Numbered from the stretch's first letter, positions 22,301 through 34,570 are shown. The stretch: 64,000 bases of DNA from Megaleporinus macrocephalus (GCA_021613375.1 CM038715.1:2343378-2407377); one strand, 5' to 3'. Notes: generated by a model not told the origin, from the sequence alone. A program made the numbers and translations.

Positions 22301-24655
22301 TGAAAAAGTGCTCTCTATGCTGCCCCTACATGACAGTGCCCTAATGCTGCCCTATTCCAGTACAGGTGAAAAGCAGTGCTTTATCTGATACTCCTATGGG
22401 AGAGAAAATATGGTGAGGTGCTAGTCTGATGGCTGAGTGCCAGTTCAGTGGATAAAATGTGATTCATTGCTGTAAAGTGAAAATGTGGGGAGGTCTCCTG
22501 ATTGATGCCCCTCTAATGGAGAAAATATGTTGTGGTACCATATAGGTGCCCGTGCAATAGGATAAACCTGAAGTGTCCTGCAGGTGGCTCTCTGATGAAA
22601 AGACTCTCATGAGGTTTATAATTCGCTGTGTGTTTTTATCATAGAAGTGTGATTATATTTATAATTTGGATTTGGATATAGACTAGGCATTGCATAAACT
22701 ACTTATTTTACTTTACTGCTCTGTGATGACACTGTAGGCTTGACTAGTCACTGGCTGTGTTTACATGCAGAGATTTTCTCCAATCCGATTGAATTCATTC
22801 TGATTCTAGATTAAGACTGAGGTGTTTATATGCTCACTCTACTCGACACTCTGATGGAAATCTCTGTTTACATGCACACGACAAGTAATCAGATCCAAAA
22901 TTACACGCATGCGTATAGTATGTCTTGGTGTAAACGTTACCATGACAACCATGAGACCAGCAGTAGTATGTTACCTGAGTTTCAGGTAGCGCGCTCGTGT
23001 TTTTAACTGCTTCAAAATGATGCAGACTCAAGAAAACAAATTTCACATAATTATTAAAGAAGGGGCGAGAGGAAGACGTCACGTCCTTTCATCCGTGTTA
23101 GCAAGGGGGCGCTCTCCCGTGACATCCATAATTTAGTAAAACAGTAAAGAGGGAATTTCACTGTTCTGCTTTTTAGCTTTATAATACGCCGATTTGCTCT
23201 ATAGTTCATGTAACCCGTTCCTTCACTCATATACTCGTCTGAACAGCTCGTTATTGCTTTACAGCCGTCCATCCTGCTCACTGTTTTTAAATTTAGTTTA
23301 AATCATGAACTTATGACACATTGACTCTTCAGAGAAGACAGCAGATGAGGAGCTTTGTGATTTCTGGGTCCGCATCTCTGGTTTCCTAAAGGCTAGCAGA
23401 GCGATCCAGGGCTTGTTGTAGAGTTTGACTTTGTTCTAACATTTCTCCACTGAGCTACAGCACTTCAAAAATCAAATATTGAACTCAATCATATCTGGTT
23501 TTCCGAAGGCTACAATGATGTTGAAGAAGGAGCATGACGACCAGTAGTTCTGTGAAGTCAGTTACTCTTATTCTCGCCAAGTTCCAGCACTGACTGAGAC
23601 CCAGCTAGTCTGCATGTTAGGATAACAGCTAACCCCAAGGGATTGGCTTTTCCTTCCCCACTCACTTTTCACCTGTTGACTCATTTACTTATTGCAATCT
23701 GATCTCTGCTTCTTGACAATAAACAATAACTTACCTCAGGCTGCAAGTGTGTTTTGTACACCACATAATTTGCATACCATTATGACAAAAATAATTCTTT
23801 AAGCAGAATTTAAACCAGCAAACTGGATAATCTGGTACATCGGCCACTAATATGGTGGTTATATTAATTTAATACTAGATACATAATGCATTTGCACAAT
23901 GTAAAAAACATTTCCGGGCATGCCTGTGAAAATATATTAAATCTCATAGATGCTGAGATTTAAAAATCCTGTTTAATTTTTATTTTGTAATTAATACTTT
24001 TTTATTTTATGAATAGTGTGGAATAGACAATACAAATATAACAAAACAGTATTAACAGTACCATTCCACTCCACCCCCCCTCCTGAACGTCATCATAGGG
24101 GGAGAAAATAAACAATTAAAAAAAAGATTCTGGTCTGGTTATGGACCTTTGCATTCTTATTCCACAAATTGTCTGCAATGGACCATATATTCTAATAATC
24201 AGAAAATATACAAATATATGTCATCTAAATCTAAGCATCAATACCCATAATACTGTTTAATTTTTAACATCTCTGTTCTCAGTTCTTGGCTGTATCGCAT
24301 CCGTTCTCTACTTCACTTACATCTGCCTTTGCATTTTAATAAACTTTTCCTTCTTTTCCTCCTTTTCATATCATTATGAAGACTGAATGTCTGGCCCCGA
24401 CCTTTTATTTAGAGTCCCTCTGGTGAGATCAGAAAGAATCATCATGTTCTACTCGACCTGAGGCCTCATAGGTCACTTTGTGGTCAAATTCCAGTCACTA
24501 CTGAAACTCATCCAGGAAGGTGAACCCTTGAACAGAAAGAAAGCCATGGAGGTGTAAGGCCAAGTACACAATTCTAGGCAGGTGTATGACTCAGACCCCT
24601 CTCCGGATGTGGAAATCAATTGTCCTCCTTTTCAAACCTAGTTCATTTCTCCAAG
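22301..24655. other. Intron 1 stretch with a possible dispersed repeat
   Basis: No gene. Around 22750-22910, paired gtttacatgca words and an oligo-pyrimidine style resemble a common fish interspersed repeat with TTTACATGCA ends, but I could not define its limits. The remainder (23100-24655) shows nothing recognised. Confidence 0.35.
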
Positions 24656-24663
24656 ATACAAAC

Positions 24664-25241
24664 TAGAGATCGACTGATATGGGTTTTTCTATAGTCGATG
24701 CCGATGTTTAGAGGTCAGTTAGCTTTAGCCCCGGAGCTAATGTGTGTATTACACTAGAGCAGTTAGCTTTAGCCCCGGAGTTAATGTGTGTATTACACTA
24801 GAGCAGTTAGCTTTAGCCCCGGAGCTAATGTGTGTATTACACTAGAGCAGTTAGCTTTAGCCCCGGAGCTAATGTGTGTATTACACTAGAGCAGTTAGCT
24901 TTAGCCCCGGAGCTAATGTGTGTATTACACTAGAGCAGTTAGCTTTAGCCCCGGAGCTAAGCAGTACAACATCCTCTCTGGTTCACGTCTACGGCGGAAC
25001 TAGAAACACGTAACCGCCTCATTAAAAACCTCTCTCAAAAAAACCTCACTGTTCATATAAATTATTAATTTTCACTTCTTTGAACAGTTCCAAAGGTTTC
25101 GGTCTGGGGTCCTTCACATTTGGCAGCAGCACGTTCCACCGCACCAATAACACGGTAAATCGGCGCGGCAAAGCGCTAATATCGGCCGATGCTGATATAT
25201 AAAATATGGCAAATATATCGGTATATATCAGTCGATCTCTA
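24664..25241. mobile_element. Non-autonomous hAT-like element with exact TSD
   Basis: The ends are perfect 17-bp inverted repeats, TAGAGATCGACTGATAT at 24664 and its reverse complement ending at 25241. They are flanked by an exact 8-bp duplication atacaaac (24656-24663 and 25242-25249). The interior carries a 44-bp tandem repeat and no transposase. Minus-strand frames across it (25046-25513) are not genes. Confidence 0.9.
24717..24965. repeat. 44-bp tandem repeat inside the hAT-like element
   Basis: About 5.5 copies of a 44-bp unit (ttagctttagccccggagct, then aatgtgtgtattacactaga, then gcag). The copies are nearly identical; one shows gagtt for gagct. Confidence 0.95.
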
Positions 25242-25249
25242 ATACAAAC

Positions 25250-27419
25250 AAACATGCGTGTATTTGTAGCTTGCCATGACTTAAAGTTAAACTTTATAAA
25301 AGTGGATTTTGAAACCTCTCTGGGAGATATATGTAATTGCACACAATGTCTGGAGGAGAATGGTTTTGGATTCCTTCCTTGAGTAGATAACTCTGATGAT
25401 TGAGAGTGCTCTGAAAGATTACCACTGACACAGACATTCAGACGCACGCACTGCAATGCCAATAAAAAAGAACACTCTTGAGCAGCCACAACATGACCAT
25501 TGTCAAGCGTCACCTAGAGGGTTCTGAAGCCCCTTAGCAGTAGGCTGGGGAGCAGAGAAAATGTGTTGTGTTGAGTGATGAATTAGCATCCAGAACCTCT
25601 GGGATGAATTGGAGTGACGTTTGTAATCTGAAAATAATCGCCGGACATCAGTATCTGACCTTACCAATGTTCTGAAGGCTGAACGCAATCAAATCCTTAC
25701 AAACTCCTATTAGTGGATGGTATGTTGCCATGACTTTCTTCTACAAATACAATTAGCTGCAGTTGCAACCAGACAGTGCCTTTTAACCTATAAAATAATG
25801 TTTTTTTATCCACTTAGTATGTTTTAAAATATGCTTATTCATCATTTGATTTTTGATTTAATGGTCATATTAATAAATAGTAGTTTCCTGAATCCTGTTT
25901 TCCAGTTCTTGTCCTTGCGTGAGCAACCTTGCTTTAGAAGGTATCTTGATGGGGTTAGTGGCTGAAGCACCCTGCAGTGGTAACCTGAGTGCTGTGAACG
26001 GAGGGTCATGCATATAGAAGCCCAGCGGAATGTTGCAGAGCATGATGGAATCCCCCCGTGTTTAGGCGACATCCTATTTATAGAGAACCTGTTTAAAGAT
26101 GGACAACTCTGTCACCACACACCAACTGGGCTCAGACAAGGCCCAAATGCATGTGCAAGCATGTGGAGGTGTTACTGCATGTGTATGGCGTATGTTGGAG
26201 CTATTGTGAAATTATGCCTATGTCCGATTGCTCCCCAGTGCTGACCTTTGGTAGGAGAAGCCACAGGGGCTTTGGCAGTGGGCAGGAGTTGATGGATGGT
26301 GTGAACATCTGTGCCATACAGCTCAGTGTAATGGAGAAGCCTGAGTGTGACACACTGGCTGCAATCCTATCACTGCATTGCAGCTTGAAGCTTTTTATTG
26401 GCCCAGTCATAAACTCATAGCTCCAGTAGATGAATATTTAGATGCCTGGAGGTTATGGATTGGATATTCCAAATTTAAGAGGACTGCAATGATTCATTTT
26501 TGTTATGTAACATATTGAACTCAGTAATATTGATTGGCTATTAAGTTACCATGCTTGTAAAATGAGCACCGTTCAGTGGGCTCTTCATTATGGCTTATGT
26601 GGCTTATGTGGTCAGACATGAGAATTGACCTAAGGATTCAGATGGAGGGGAAAACATATTCTACCAAATACTAACCCAAAACTTGATCACTGGTAGATTC
26701 AAGTTTGACTTTTAGTTTGCATTGATTTCAATAAGCATACAATAAGCCTGAGGATTAATGAATGAGAGTTGAATATTATTGCAAGCAGCATATTACTGAG
26801 TTTCACTTTCTTTAAAATTTGTATATTTGGACAAAATGGCAATATGGCACATTTGTTTACAATAAAAATGCTAATTAATAAATTATTATAAAGTAAAAGC
26901 ATGACTCACAAACATGTTTTTTTTACTGCATTTGATTTATCCTTTAGTTAGTGTCGGCATGTCTTAAAACCATTCAGCAAAACACCAGCATTATTAGTTT
27001 ATTCGTTCTGTGGTCATACGTCCATCTGCACATCTGTTTGTCTGTTCCTTTGCACATTGTGTCAATCAACATTTCTGATCACCAATGATTTCTTCCGTTC
27101 AGTTACCATCATATAAAAGCTGGATAATGAGTGCTGGACAGATACCAGTCAATCAAACTGCTTATTAAGCTACGCCCACCAAGTTTTTGTGCTTTGTCAT
27201 ATTTATATATTATATATTTTGTTCAAGCTTTGTTGGATGTTCAATATAAGTTGATATAGCATCATTCAAACATCATTTTAATATGTTCCCAGAGACTTTA
27301 GTGATATTTAGAGTGAAATCATTTTACATTCATTTCCATTAAAAGTAATTACATAATTATATAATTCTACCAGTTTAAGGTATGTTTTTGCTGGGGTAGT
27401 GATGGTATGCATAACAGTG
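25250..27419. other. Intron 1 stretch, nothing recognised
   Basis: No gene or repeat family recognised. Short frames around 25842-26420 on both strands overlap one another and have no familiar motifs. Confidence 0.45.
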
Positions 27420-27891
27420 ATACAGCAAACGTTTTTTTTAGACAGGAAGCTTTTATTTACTCAGTAAACACTTTATTATTAAATATTAAACAGTATTAAT
27501 AGAGTAAGTAGAACTTTTTCATACGTCAGTGTGTTTATTTAACCCTTTCCAAGCTTCTCCTAAACAACCCAGTATTATTATCAGTTCTCATCTAATACCT
27601 GCTTTGACTGCTCAGTACTTCATTAAGCTAAATCAAGATTTCTGCTGAAGGAACTGGACACATTCATACAATGTCTGGGGCGTCCAGGAGAAATCTGGAA
27701 CCTAACTTTGTTCTTCAAACTGGATCAAGATATGATCTACTTCTCTCACAATAAGATATTTATACTACTTTGTGTTGCATTACTGCTTATCTACATCTGT
27801 TTTAATCATATCTGGTGTTTTTACTTGTGAAAAAAACACTTATTGCTAAGATAAGGGTTTCAATAATCTTAGGCATTTGCACAGTAGTGTA
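27420..27891. mobile_element. Tc1/mariner-like MITE, copy 1
   Basis: Collinear with 36085-36599 over about 400 bp (catcagtgtgtttatttaac-like, atacctgctttgactgctca, acaatgtctggggcgtccag). The right end (ggcatttgcacagtagtgta) resembles the terminus of copy 2. The left end is diverged or missing. No transposase. Confidence 0.6.
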
Positions 27892-29402
27892 TACATGTAT
27901 TTTTATTTTACTCCAGTTTCAAACAGCTGTTTAGTTCCAGTGTATGCATATCAGCCCACGGTTCCCATATCAGTGCTTCCCTAATATTATATCTCTGAAG
28001 CCCCTTGTTAAATGGTTGCCTGACCCTTCCAACATTCTTGACTTTATTGGAAACATACTTTCCTGTTGAATACCGGTAGTGGGCTCCTGTGGGCACCATC
28101 AAAGAGTGGGCATGCCTTCAGTGACCGTATTACTGTCGTTTCAGCTCTGTTTCCATTCCATTTACTTTTCTCTTGAAGAAAAGTCCCTTGTTGGTATTCT
28201 GGATCTCTAAGCTTTAATCTAGCAGTATCTGCTCAGACATGAAACGGATTTATAGTCAGTGTTGTTTTAATAGTGACTTAGCCAGAGAGAGATGTTGTAT
28301 AATTCAATGCAAATTGAATGGAAAAGTTTTGCATCCTCCTGAGCTTGGCAGCTGGAGTAGGTTCATCTACTGCTTGGTTTCTGCTGGCCCTCTCAGGCTT
28401 GGATGGGATGTGTTTGTGTTGGGTTTGGACTGTGCGGCCACTGCTGTTTAACAAGTGTACCTGATCTTTTAGAGCAGGAAATCGTTTTAGCTTAAAAGGG
28501 GGCCTGTAAACATTCCCAACATGCTTTGCTTGAGGTGCAGCTGCGGAAAAGAATTCTCTTAGGGACCAATAAAGTATGTTGACAAGGTCAGTGCTGTTAT
28601 TGCACAGTATCCTGGTGTCAAGTGGCATATAAATTGTAGTGAATGTGAGCCTATGTGGTAGCATCCGTTGTGGTCTCGAACTGTATATCTTCTTGTTCTC
28701 CATGGCTTTCAACTACTGATATTTCTCCTAACAGCCCAGGTTGATAAAAAAAACATCTTAATTGTTTCCTTCTTCACATTACTTAAAGTGGTTTCCTGTT
28801 TGTCCCCTTCTCGTGATCTTGCGTAAGGTTTGTGTGAAACCCTTTCAAAGCTCTTTTATCTAATTAAAGACCCAGCAGGCCTGTTTCTGAGCCCTGTCAA
28901 ACCGGCTTCACGCAGAAGGCGCTCTGTGAATGAGCACCAGAGCGAGCTCTAAGCCTCAGAGAACAATTAGCTCAGGAAACATCTCTCACAGACGTCCACT
29001 ACAGAATACGATGGGATGTCCAACATAAACCGGTTTTGCTCCACACCCTTCGAAAACAAGCGGCTCTGGATGAGGGACAGACACAGTCCTGTGTTCTTCC
29101 AGGAGTTTGCAACCTGTGGAGACAAACTTTCATGTGCTACTTTTAAAATGAAAAGAGTGAACGTTCAGGAGAGTATACTGAAATTACAAAAAAAAAAAAT
29201 TACTCTTTTCTGAGGATCTCTCAGCTCTCGGTGATCAGAACTAGTAGGGATACAACAATCTGGTTATTGTATAATTGTATATATCTATGTCTATCATATG
29301 TGCATACTTATATGCTAATGCAGAACGATTTATACAATTAGACCTCATCCATTTGGATTAGCATTATGGAGAAACGTAATCTTTGTACTTTGTAGAGGGT
29401 TA
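27892..29402. other. Intron 1 stretch, nothing recognised
   Basis: No gene or repeat family recognised. The 144-codon minus frame at 28278-28712 shows no familiar domain. 28800-28990 is relatively GC-rich and looks single-copy, so it would be worth a conservation check. Confidence 0.4.
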
Positions 29403-29792
29403 CAGGGGCGATTGTAGGCTTAGAGGTTTAGGGGTGCTAAGCACCCAAATAAGAACAGCTCATAAAAAAACTACATTTTAAAATCATTTTGGACCATAAA
29501 TACTAAATCAGTGTTGGGGAAACACTGTGACTGGAAAGACACCAACAAATCTAAAACAAATCTTAGTTTACAAATGTATTAAGACATTTTATTACAAGTA
29601 AAATATAATAAAGGATTTTTAATATAAAATAGAAATAGAAATATAAAATAGAACACATTTTTCTAATATTGAGCTTCTGTGGGCTAGAGGGACCAGATGA
29701 GAATAAGAGAAATTCAGAGAAATTCAGATTGATCAAGATCATGTTGGCCTTACTTGAATATAAGAATTGAATATCTATAGCTGACTTGCTGA

Positions 29793-29834
<42 letters not shown>

Positions 29835-30202
29835 ACGTTATAGCATAATCTCTTCATATCGTATCATTCTATAACATTAATTATCTACTACACATACAGA
29901 CAGTACTACTCTACACCTTAACTTTAATAACACACAGACTAACCACCAGCACAGCAGCTACAGCTCTCTCTTCTTATAAACAGTAAACAGAGCACCTACA
30001 GCTCCATTAGCCTAATAAACTAAAATAAATCACTCCTAGATAACAATAACAGAATAAAGAGTGATCAGAAATATGGGTTAGGGTTCGAGCTAGGATGATA
30101 ATGACTGTAATGTGTTGGTTCTGAGTGATCAAGTATAAAAATACTAAACTTACTAGACACACAACACCAAGCACCCCTAAACTGAGCCTAGCTAAGCCCC
30201 TG
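29403..30202. mobile_element. Probable hAT-like element with inverted ends
   Basis: The left end CAGGGGCGATTGTAGGC...GGTTTAGGGGTGCTAAG pairs with the inverse of CAGGGGCTTAGCTAGGC...AGTTTAGGGGTGCTTGG at the right. The CAGGGGC terminus is hAT-like. Flanking octamers do not match, so the target duplication is lost or the limits are off. A (CA)n microsatellite occupies 29793-29831. No transposase. Confidence 0.6.
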
Positions 30203-30439
30203 ACAGTAACCCAGTGTCACCTAAACATTGGGCTCTTCTGGACTATATTAAACCTAGCATGAAATTTCAGCTGCCTGATATGATATTGTTTTGAGTATCT
30301 TCCACTAACTGTGGTTCAGATATCATTGTGCTCTTTGACAAATCTGTGAAGCAAATAATTTAAATTCTGTAGAAAAACAATGAACACAAATAACAACATA
30401 TGAAAACATTATGAAAAACATTAAAGATTAAAGAAGGGC

Positions 30440-30640
30440 CACTTCCAAACGTGGACTAAAAGACCAAAAACATACTTTTCTTTCAATGTAAGTCAATGGA
30501 ACCAGAATTCTCTAAGCTATTTTGGAGGACTTCTATTCGTCCATTAGTCATGAAATTGTCACACAATGTAAACACAGTGTTTAAATGATGTAGAAAACTT
30601 AAAGTTGTTTTTCATTGGACAGTGATGATATGTGCTTCGT
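30440..30640. repeat. Dispersed repeat with the tcaatgtaagtcaatgga word
   Basis: The words tttcaatgtaagtcaatgga, attttggaggacttctat and ttgtttttcattgga recur, in the same or opposite orientation, at 48530-48720, 49215-49440 and 51270-51440. The family is probably a non-autonomous transposon; its ends were not defined. Confidence 0.5.
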
Positions 30641-31104
30641 GGGTTTTTCTGCAGTTTTCTTTTTGTCTGATCCTCGTTAATGTCAGATCCTTAAAGAAGT
30701 TTCATTTTCTCAAAGTGGAATTAGTTCATGAGTTTTTTGTTTTTTTTTCTTTTTCTGACGTTCAGAAAGAAATACGCTGAAGAGTCTCTCTGTTGTTGAT
30801 GATCAGCTGAAACTCAGCATTCTCAGGTGCTGCTGTAAGAATCCAGATCATGTTTTCTTGTATGACTTCATGTTAAAGACATCTTCTAACTGTCTTCCCT
30901 TCTGCACTGAAATCAGTTTGATCTCAGGTTTTCAGGCTGTAACGTTTGCTCACCTGTAGAGCGAGACAGGAGGAAGTGTGGATGTACAGAATGTGTTCAT
31001 TTGTTGTTGATTGGTATGTGACCTTCTGTGTGATTGGTATGTGACCTTTGATCTCTAAGAGTGTGTTTATTATGTGAGCATGTAGTATTATTTGACACTG
31101 ATCA

Positions 31105-31507
31105 CTCTTTCTCTCACTTCTTCTTTCTCTACGTTTCTCTCTCTCTCTCTCTCTCCCTCTCTCTCCCTCTCTCTCTCTCTCTCTCTCCCCCTCTGTCTCT
31201 CGCTCTCTCCCTCTCCCACTATTTCTCTCTCTCTTTCTGTACCTCTTTCTTTCTCTCTCTGTCCCTATGTCATTCTCTCACACACCCTCTCTTTTTCTCC
31301 ATCGCTTTCTTTTACCTTTTACTTCCCAATCTCTCTCTCTCCCTCCCTCTCTTTCTCTCTCCCTTTCTCTCTCTCCCTGTCTCTTTATTTATTTTACTTC
31401 ATCTGTCTTTCTTTCCATTTCTGTCTCCCCCTCTCTCTCTCTCCCTATGTCATTCTCTTACACATTCATTTTTTCTCCATCACTTTCTTTTACTTTTTAT
31501 TCCAATC

Positions 31508-31554
<47 letters not shown>

Positions 31555-31829
31555 ATCTGTCTTTCATCTGTCTCTTGCGCTCTATCACTTTCTCTCCATC
31601 TCTTTTTTTCACTAACCCTATCCTTTTCTCTGTCACTGTCTGCCTCTCTCTCCCCATCACTTTCTTCCACTGCCCGTCTCTTTCTGTCCCTGTCTCTCTC
31701 ATTTCATCTCCTTCTTTCAATGCCCCCTCTCCATCACTATCTCTATCGCTCTTTTCATTGGTTTCTTTCACTTCCTCTCTCCATCTTTCTCTCTGTCCCT
31801 CTCTCTCTCTCTCTTTCTCTCTCCCTCAG
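31105..31829 (+). repeat. 725-bp pyrimidine-rich tract abutting the exon 2 acceptor
   Basis: Almost pure C/T sequence, with (CT)n blocks broken by short purine-containing words (for example tatgtcattctct twice). It ends in ctctctccctcag, the 3' splice site of ablim2 exon 2. Frames of up to 291 codons over it encode only Ser/Leu/Phe/Pro runs and are not genes. Confidence 0.95.
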
Positions 31830-31985
31830 TGTTCCAGCAGCAGGCGGTGCCTGGTCCTCTGGAGCAGTCTAGGGGGCCGCCCCACAGCGGGCCCATCCCG
31901 TGTCAGAACTGTGGCAAGGCCTGCAAGGGGGAGGTGCTGCGAGTGCAGAACAAACACTTCCACATAAAGTGCTTCGTCTGTAAAG
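31830..31985 (+). CDS. ablim2: ablim2 exon 2: N-terminal linker and first half of LIM domain 1
   Basis: A 156-nt internal exon with acceptor ctccctcag| and donor aaag|gtaacg, phase 1 at both ends. With the proposed exon 1 it encodes residues 6-57 of an actin-binding LIM protein, which links F-actin to signalling through four LIM domains and a villin headpiece. The zinc ligands of LIM1's first finger are visible: CQNC (residues 30-33), 16 residues, then H50, C53 and C56 (HIKCFVC). GEVLRVQ and HFHIKCFVCK are the family signature. The preceding PGPLEQS and the FVCK ending match ABLIM2 better than ABLIM1 (FTCK) or ABLIM3 (FTCQ), as recalled. The second finger (CGCDL...) must be on a later exon, which was not found here. 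Confidence 0.92.
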
Positions 31986-32207
31986 GTAACGAGTCCTGTC
32001 ACGAATTCTCACACGGCAACCTTAGCGATATAATTCATACCGGATTTCAGAGATCTGACACGCATTCATCCGCAGTCAGGTCAACAGCAGGTTATTGAGC
32101 TGTGCATTGAAAACTCTCCCGCTGACCTTTACAATAAAGGAGTCGGAAGATTAACTGAGTAAACAAGTGTGTTTTGTAAATGCTGTGCAACTGCCAGAGC
32201 GTCTTTA

Positions 32208-32246
<39 letters not shown>

Positions 32247-32650
32247 GTTAGAACAACTGCCCCAGCAAATAGAGGACAATGATAGGGTGCATTTTAGGTT
32301 TTCGGAGTAGAGCACAGTGAACTCACCTGTCATTATACCTATTGTTGCCAGACTGATGGTTAAGAGAAGAAGCAAAGCATGTTTCAGTGTCCAAATGCCA
32401 AAGAATAAAACAGAGAAATGTGCTAAATAATAAAGATCTGCAACCAAGACAAAGTTTGGGGGTTTAAAAATAATCATATCATTTCTGTTCAAAAGGAACA
32501 TGTTATCCTTCTAGTTAGGTTTAAACACATTAGCCATGATTGTGTTTGTTGTTCAGATTTTATGTTTAAAGAGTGGCCGGTTATGTTGGCATACCTAGAA
32601 GCGCAACTGTCTGAGGTTTAGTCCTATTTTCAGCAAATCACTATAACATA
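31986..32650 (+). other. Start of intron 2, with (CA)n
   Basis: Intron 2 of ablim2 runs from 31986 past the end of the window. This part holds a (CA)n tract at 32209-32244 and nothing else recognised. Confidence 0.6.
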
Positions 32651-33165
32651 TACTACTGCTCAAAAGTTTGGGATCACAGTGAAATGTTCTTGTTTTAATG
32701 GAGTATCTTCTTCCTTAACACAACAATGGACTGACGGGTCTCTAAAGAAAGTTGTTTCTTTCTGGTCATTGTGAGTCGGTCAGCAAGCCATCAACTGCTG
32801 ATCTTCAGATACTAAACTAACCTAGAATGTTGTTCCCTTTTATACTCACTTATTAGTAGAATGTGTTTCAGCTGTGCATCACAATTGATCAAGAGTGTCC
32901 TAACAACCAATTAGTCCAATAACATCCTTAACTTGGATTGGTGGTCGTACCAGGAGATTTAGACAGAGGACTGAGATTTACTGATAATAGACTATATGTA
33001 AAATAAGCCTCTATACAAAAATAGACTTTAATACAAACATTTTTATTCTTTAAAATCATCTGATACACTTACATTAATTGTGAAATTGACAATATTGTTT
33101 GTGAATTGCATGAAAATTGCATGAAATGAAATTCTAAAGTGATCCTAAACTTTTGAGCGGTAGTG
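32651..33165. mobile_element. Tc1/mariner MITE with TA duplication
   Basis: The left end tactactgctcaaaagtttg and the inverted right end cactaccgctcaaaagttta pair over about 25 bp. TA dinucleotides flank both sides (32649-32650 and 33166-33167). The interior lacks transposase. The 515-bp length and ends fit a well-known type of fish Tc1/mariner MITE. Confidence 0.8.
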
Positions 33166-33261
33166 TACATTCCAGTGAAGCTGCTAAAGTAGTTTCATAT
33201 CAGCCCAGTATCTGTGCTGTGTTAGTGTCAGGCTCAGTATCAGCCGGTGTAAGTGGTCTGC

Positions 33262-33500
33262 CTGTACAGTGCTGTGCAAAAGTTGAAGACCACCATTTAG
33301 TTTCCAGTAAAAACAACCATTAGGTTCAACGTTCAGAAACATATACAATATAGTAGCCTCACACATGATGTCTTCAGCTTCTTGCAATCCCAGTAATACC
33401 ATACATATTCAGGAATGTTGAGGTCTGGACTCTGGGGTGGTCAGTTCTGAGAACACCAGCAGCTTCTTTGATTTGCAATGTTTCTTTTTTTTTCTATTTC
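33262..33500. mobile_element. Tc1/mariner-like fragment
   Basis: Starts with gtgctgtgcaaaagttgaag, a typical Tc1-like terminus word, and includes gaggtctggactctggggtg, a phrase seen in many fish Tc1-like elements. The opposite end was not found. Confidence 0.45.
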
Positions 33501-33574
33501 CTTTTTCTCAGTAACAGCTTCTTGACAGCTACACATCCTTCCAGACACATAGAGAAATAGTAGAAATCGCTTAC

Positions 33575-34417
33575 TTCCATACTGAACAGTACGCAAAAGC
33601 AGTGCGCGAGAGTGACTACGTAGTGTTCGTCGAGCAGTACATGAAAAGTCCCCCATTTTTAAGTATGCAGCTCCAGCACACTATCCTATCCCATGATTCC
33701 ATCGGAGCTGCAGAGGAATAAACGTGGTGAAAAGCTGAACGTCGGCTGTGTGTACGTAGCTACGGCTAGTGAACTGCCGCTACAGAAGTTAGCGCTACTG
33801 CTGAGATAAACAATGATTAAACTCCTCTCTGACCTACAGCTCCACACCATCTGATACAGATTCAGACAGACTCACAGAACAGCGTCACAGACAGGATCTA
33901 AACCCACCAGTAGACGGGGGTTTAAATGAATAAACACTGATCTACTAAAGTACTGGTATAAACTGTAATTGCACTTTATCTTCTAGGAGCTCTGGCTAAG
34001 TACTGCACTTGTACTGTATGTAGTCTTGTATTTGTTCTCTTCTCTGTAGGTGTTCCAGTCTTGCTAGATCTTGCATTGTATCAGCACTGGCCCTGTGTTT
34101 ATGGCAGTGTTTGAGTATAAGAGTAGATGGGACTGATAGAGATTCACACTCTAATCGAACACTAAGCACTTTTGTAAGTTGCTCTGGATAAGAGCATCTG
34201 CTAAATGCCGTAAATGTAAAATGTGAAATGAATAGTGGTGGTGGTCTGAGGTTTTGCGTTACAGGACGTTGGTAAGATGGTGGACGTAGTGCGTGTGAGG
34301 TTGCGAGAATACTAAACACTCGCACACTGACAGAGCGTACTGCTTTAACAGACAGACAGAGCGCGCTAGCTCCAACTGAGTACCTACTGATCAGGTACAC
34401 GGTTTTGGATGCACCCA
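33575..34417. mobile_element. Second copy of the 11-14.6 kb transposon family, without minisatellite
   Basis: Shares gctgaacgtcggctgtgtgt, gaactgccgctacag, gataaacaatgatta and ctccacacc.tctgatacag with 14080-14580, then gatggtggacgtagt after an inserted L2 (33933-34225). The right end ggttttggatgcaccc is complete; the left end is uncertain. Removing the L2 leaves about 550 bp, against about 560 bp of non-satellite sequence in the other copy. Confidence 0.65.
33933..34225 (+). mobile_element. Short L2 LINE 3' end nested in a DNA transposon
   Basis: Matches the L2 3' UTR at about 5925-6230 (actaaagtactggtataaac, ggagctctggctaagtactg, tgctctggataagagcat). It is flanked by an exact 9-bp duplication aaatgaata (33924-33932 and 34226-34234). 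The empty site is preserved in the other transposon copy (taatgaatagc near 14390). Only 3' UTR and tail were inserted, with no coding sequence. Confidence 0.88.
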
Positions 34418-34570
34418 TAGTGTTGAGTTGCCCTCTCACAGTAGAAAGATAGACGGAAACAACTGGTGTTTTTTTCAGATATGAAGTAAGACTGGAGCTC
34501 CATTTTCTCCTCTCTCGCAGAGTATAACGTTTTTTAATCGTAGTACTGTGTATCGGTCAGCCTTCATATA

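Noticed and set aside
31061..31967. Ser/Leu/Phe-rich frames of 184-291 codons (+)
   Set aside because: They translate the pyrimidine tract next to the splice acceptor; only the last part overlaps ablim2 exon 2, and in the wrong frame.
33996..34439. 147-codon minus-strand frame
   Set aside because: It runs antisense through the nested L2 tail and its host transposon.
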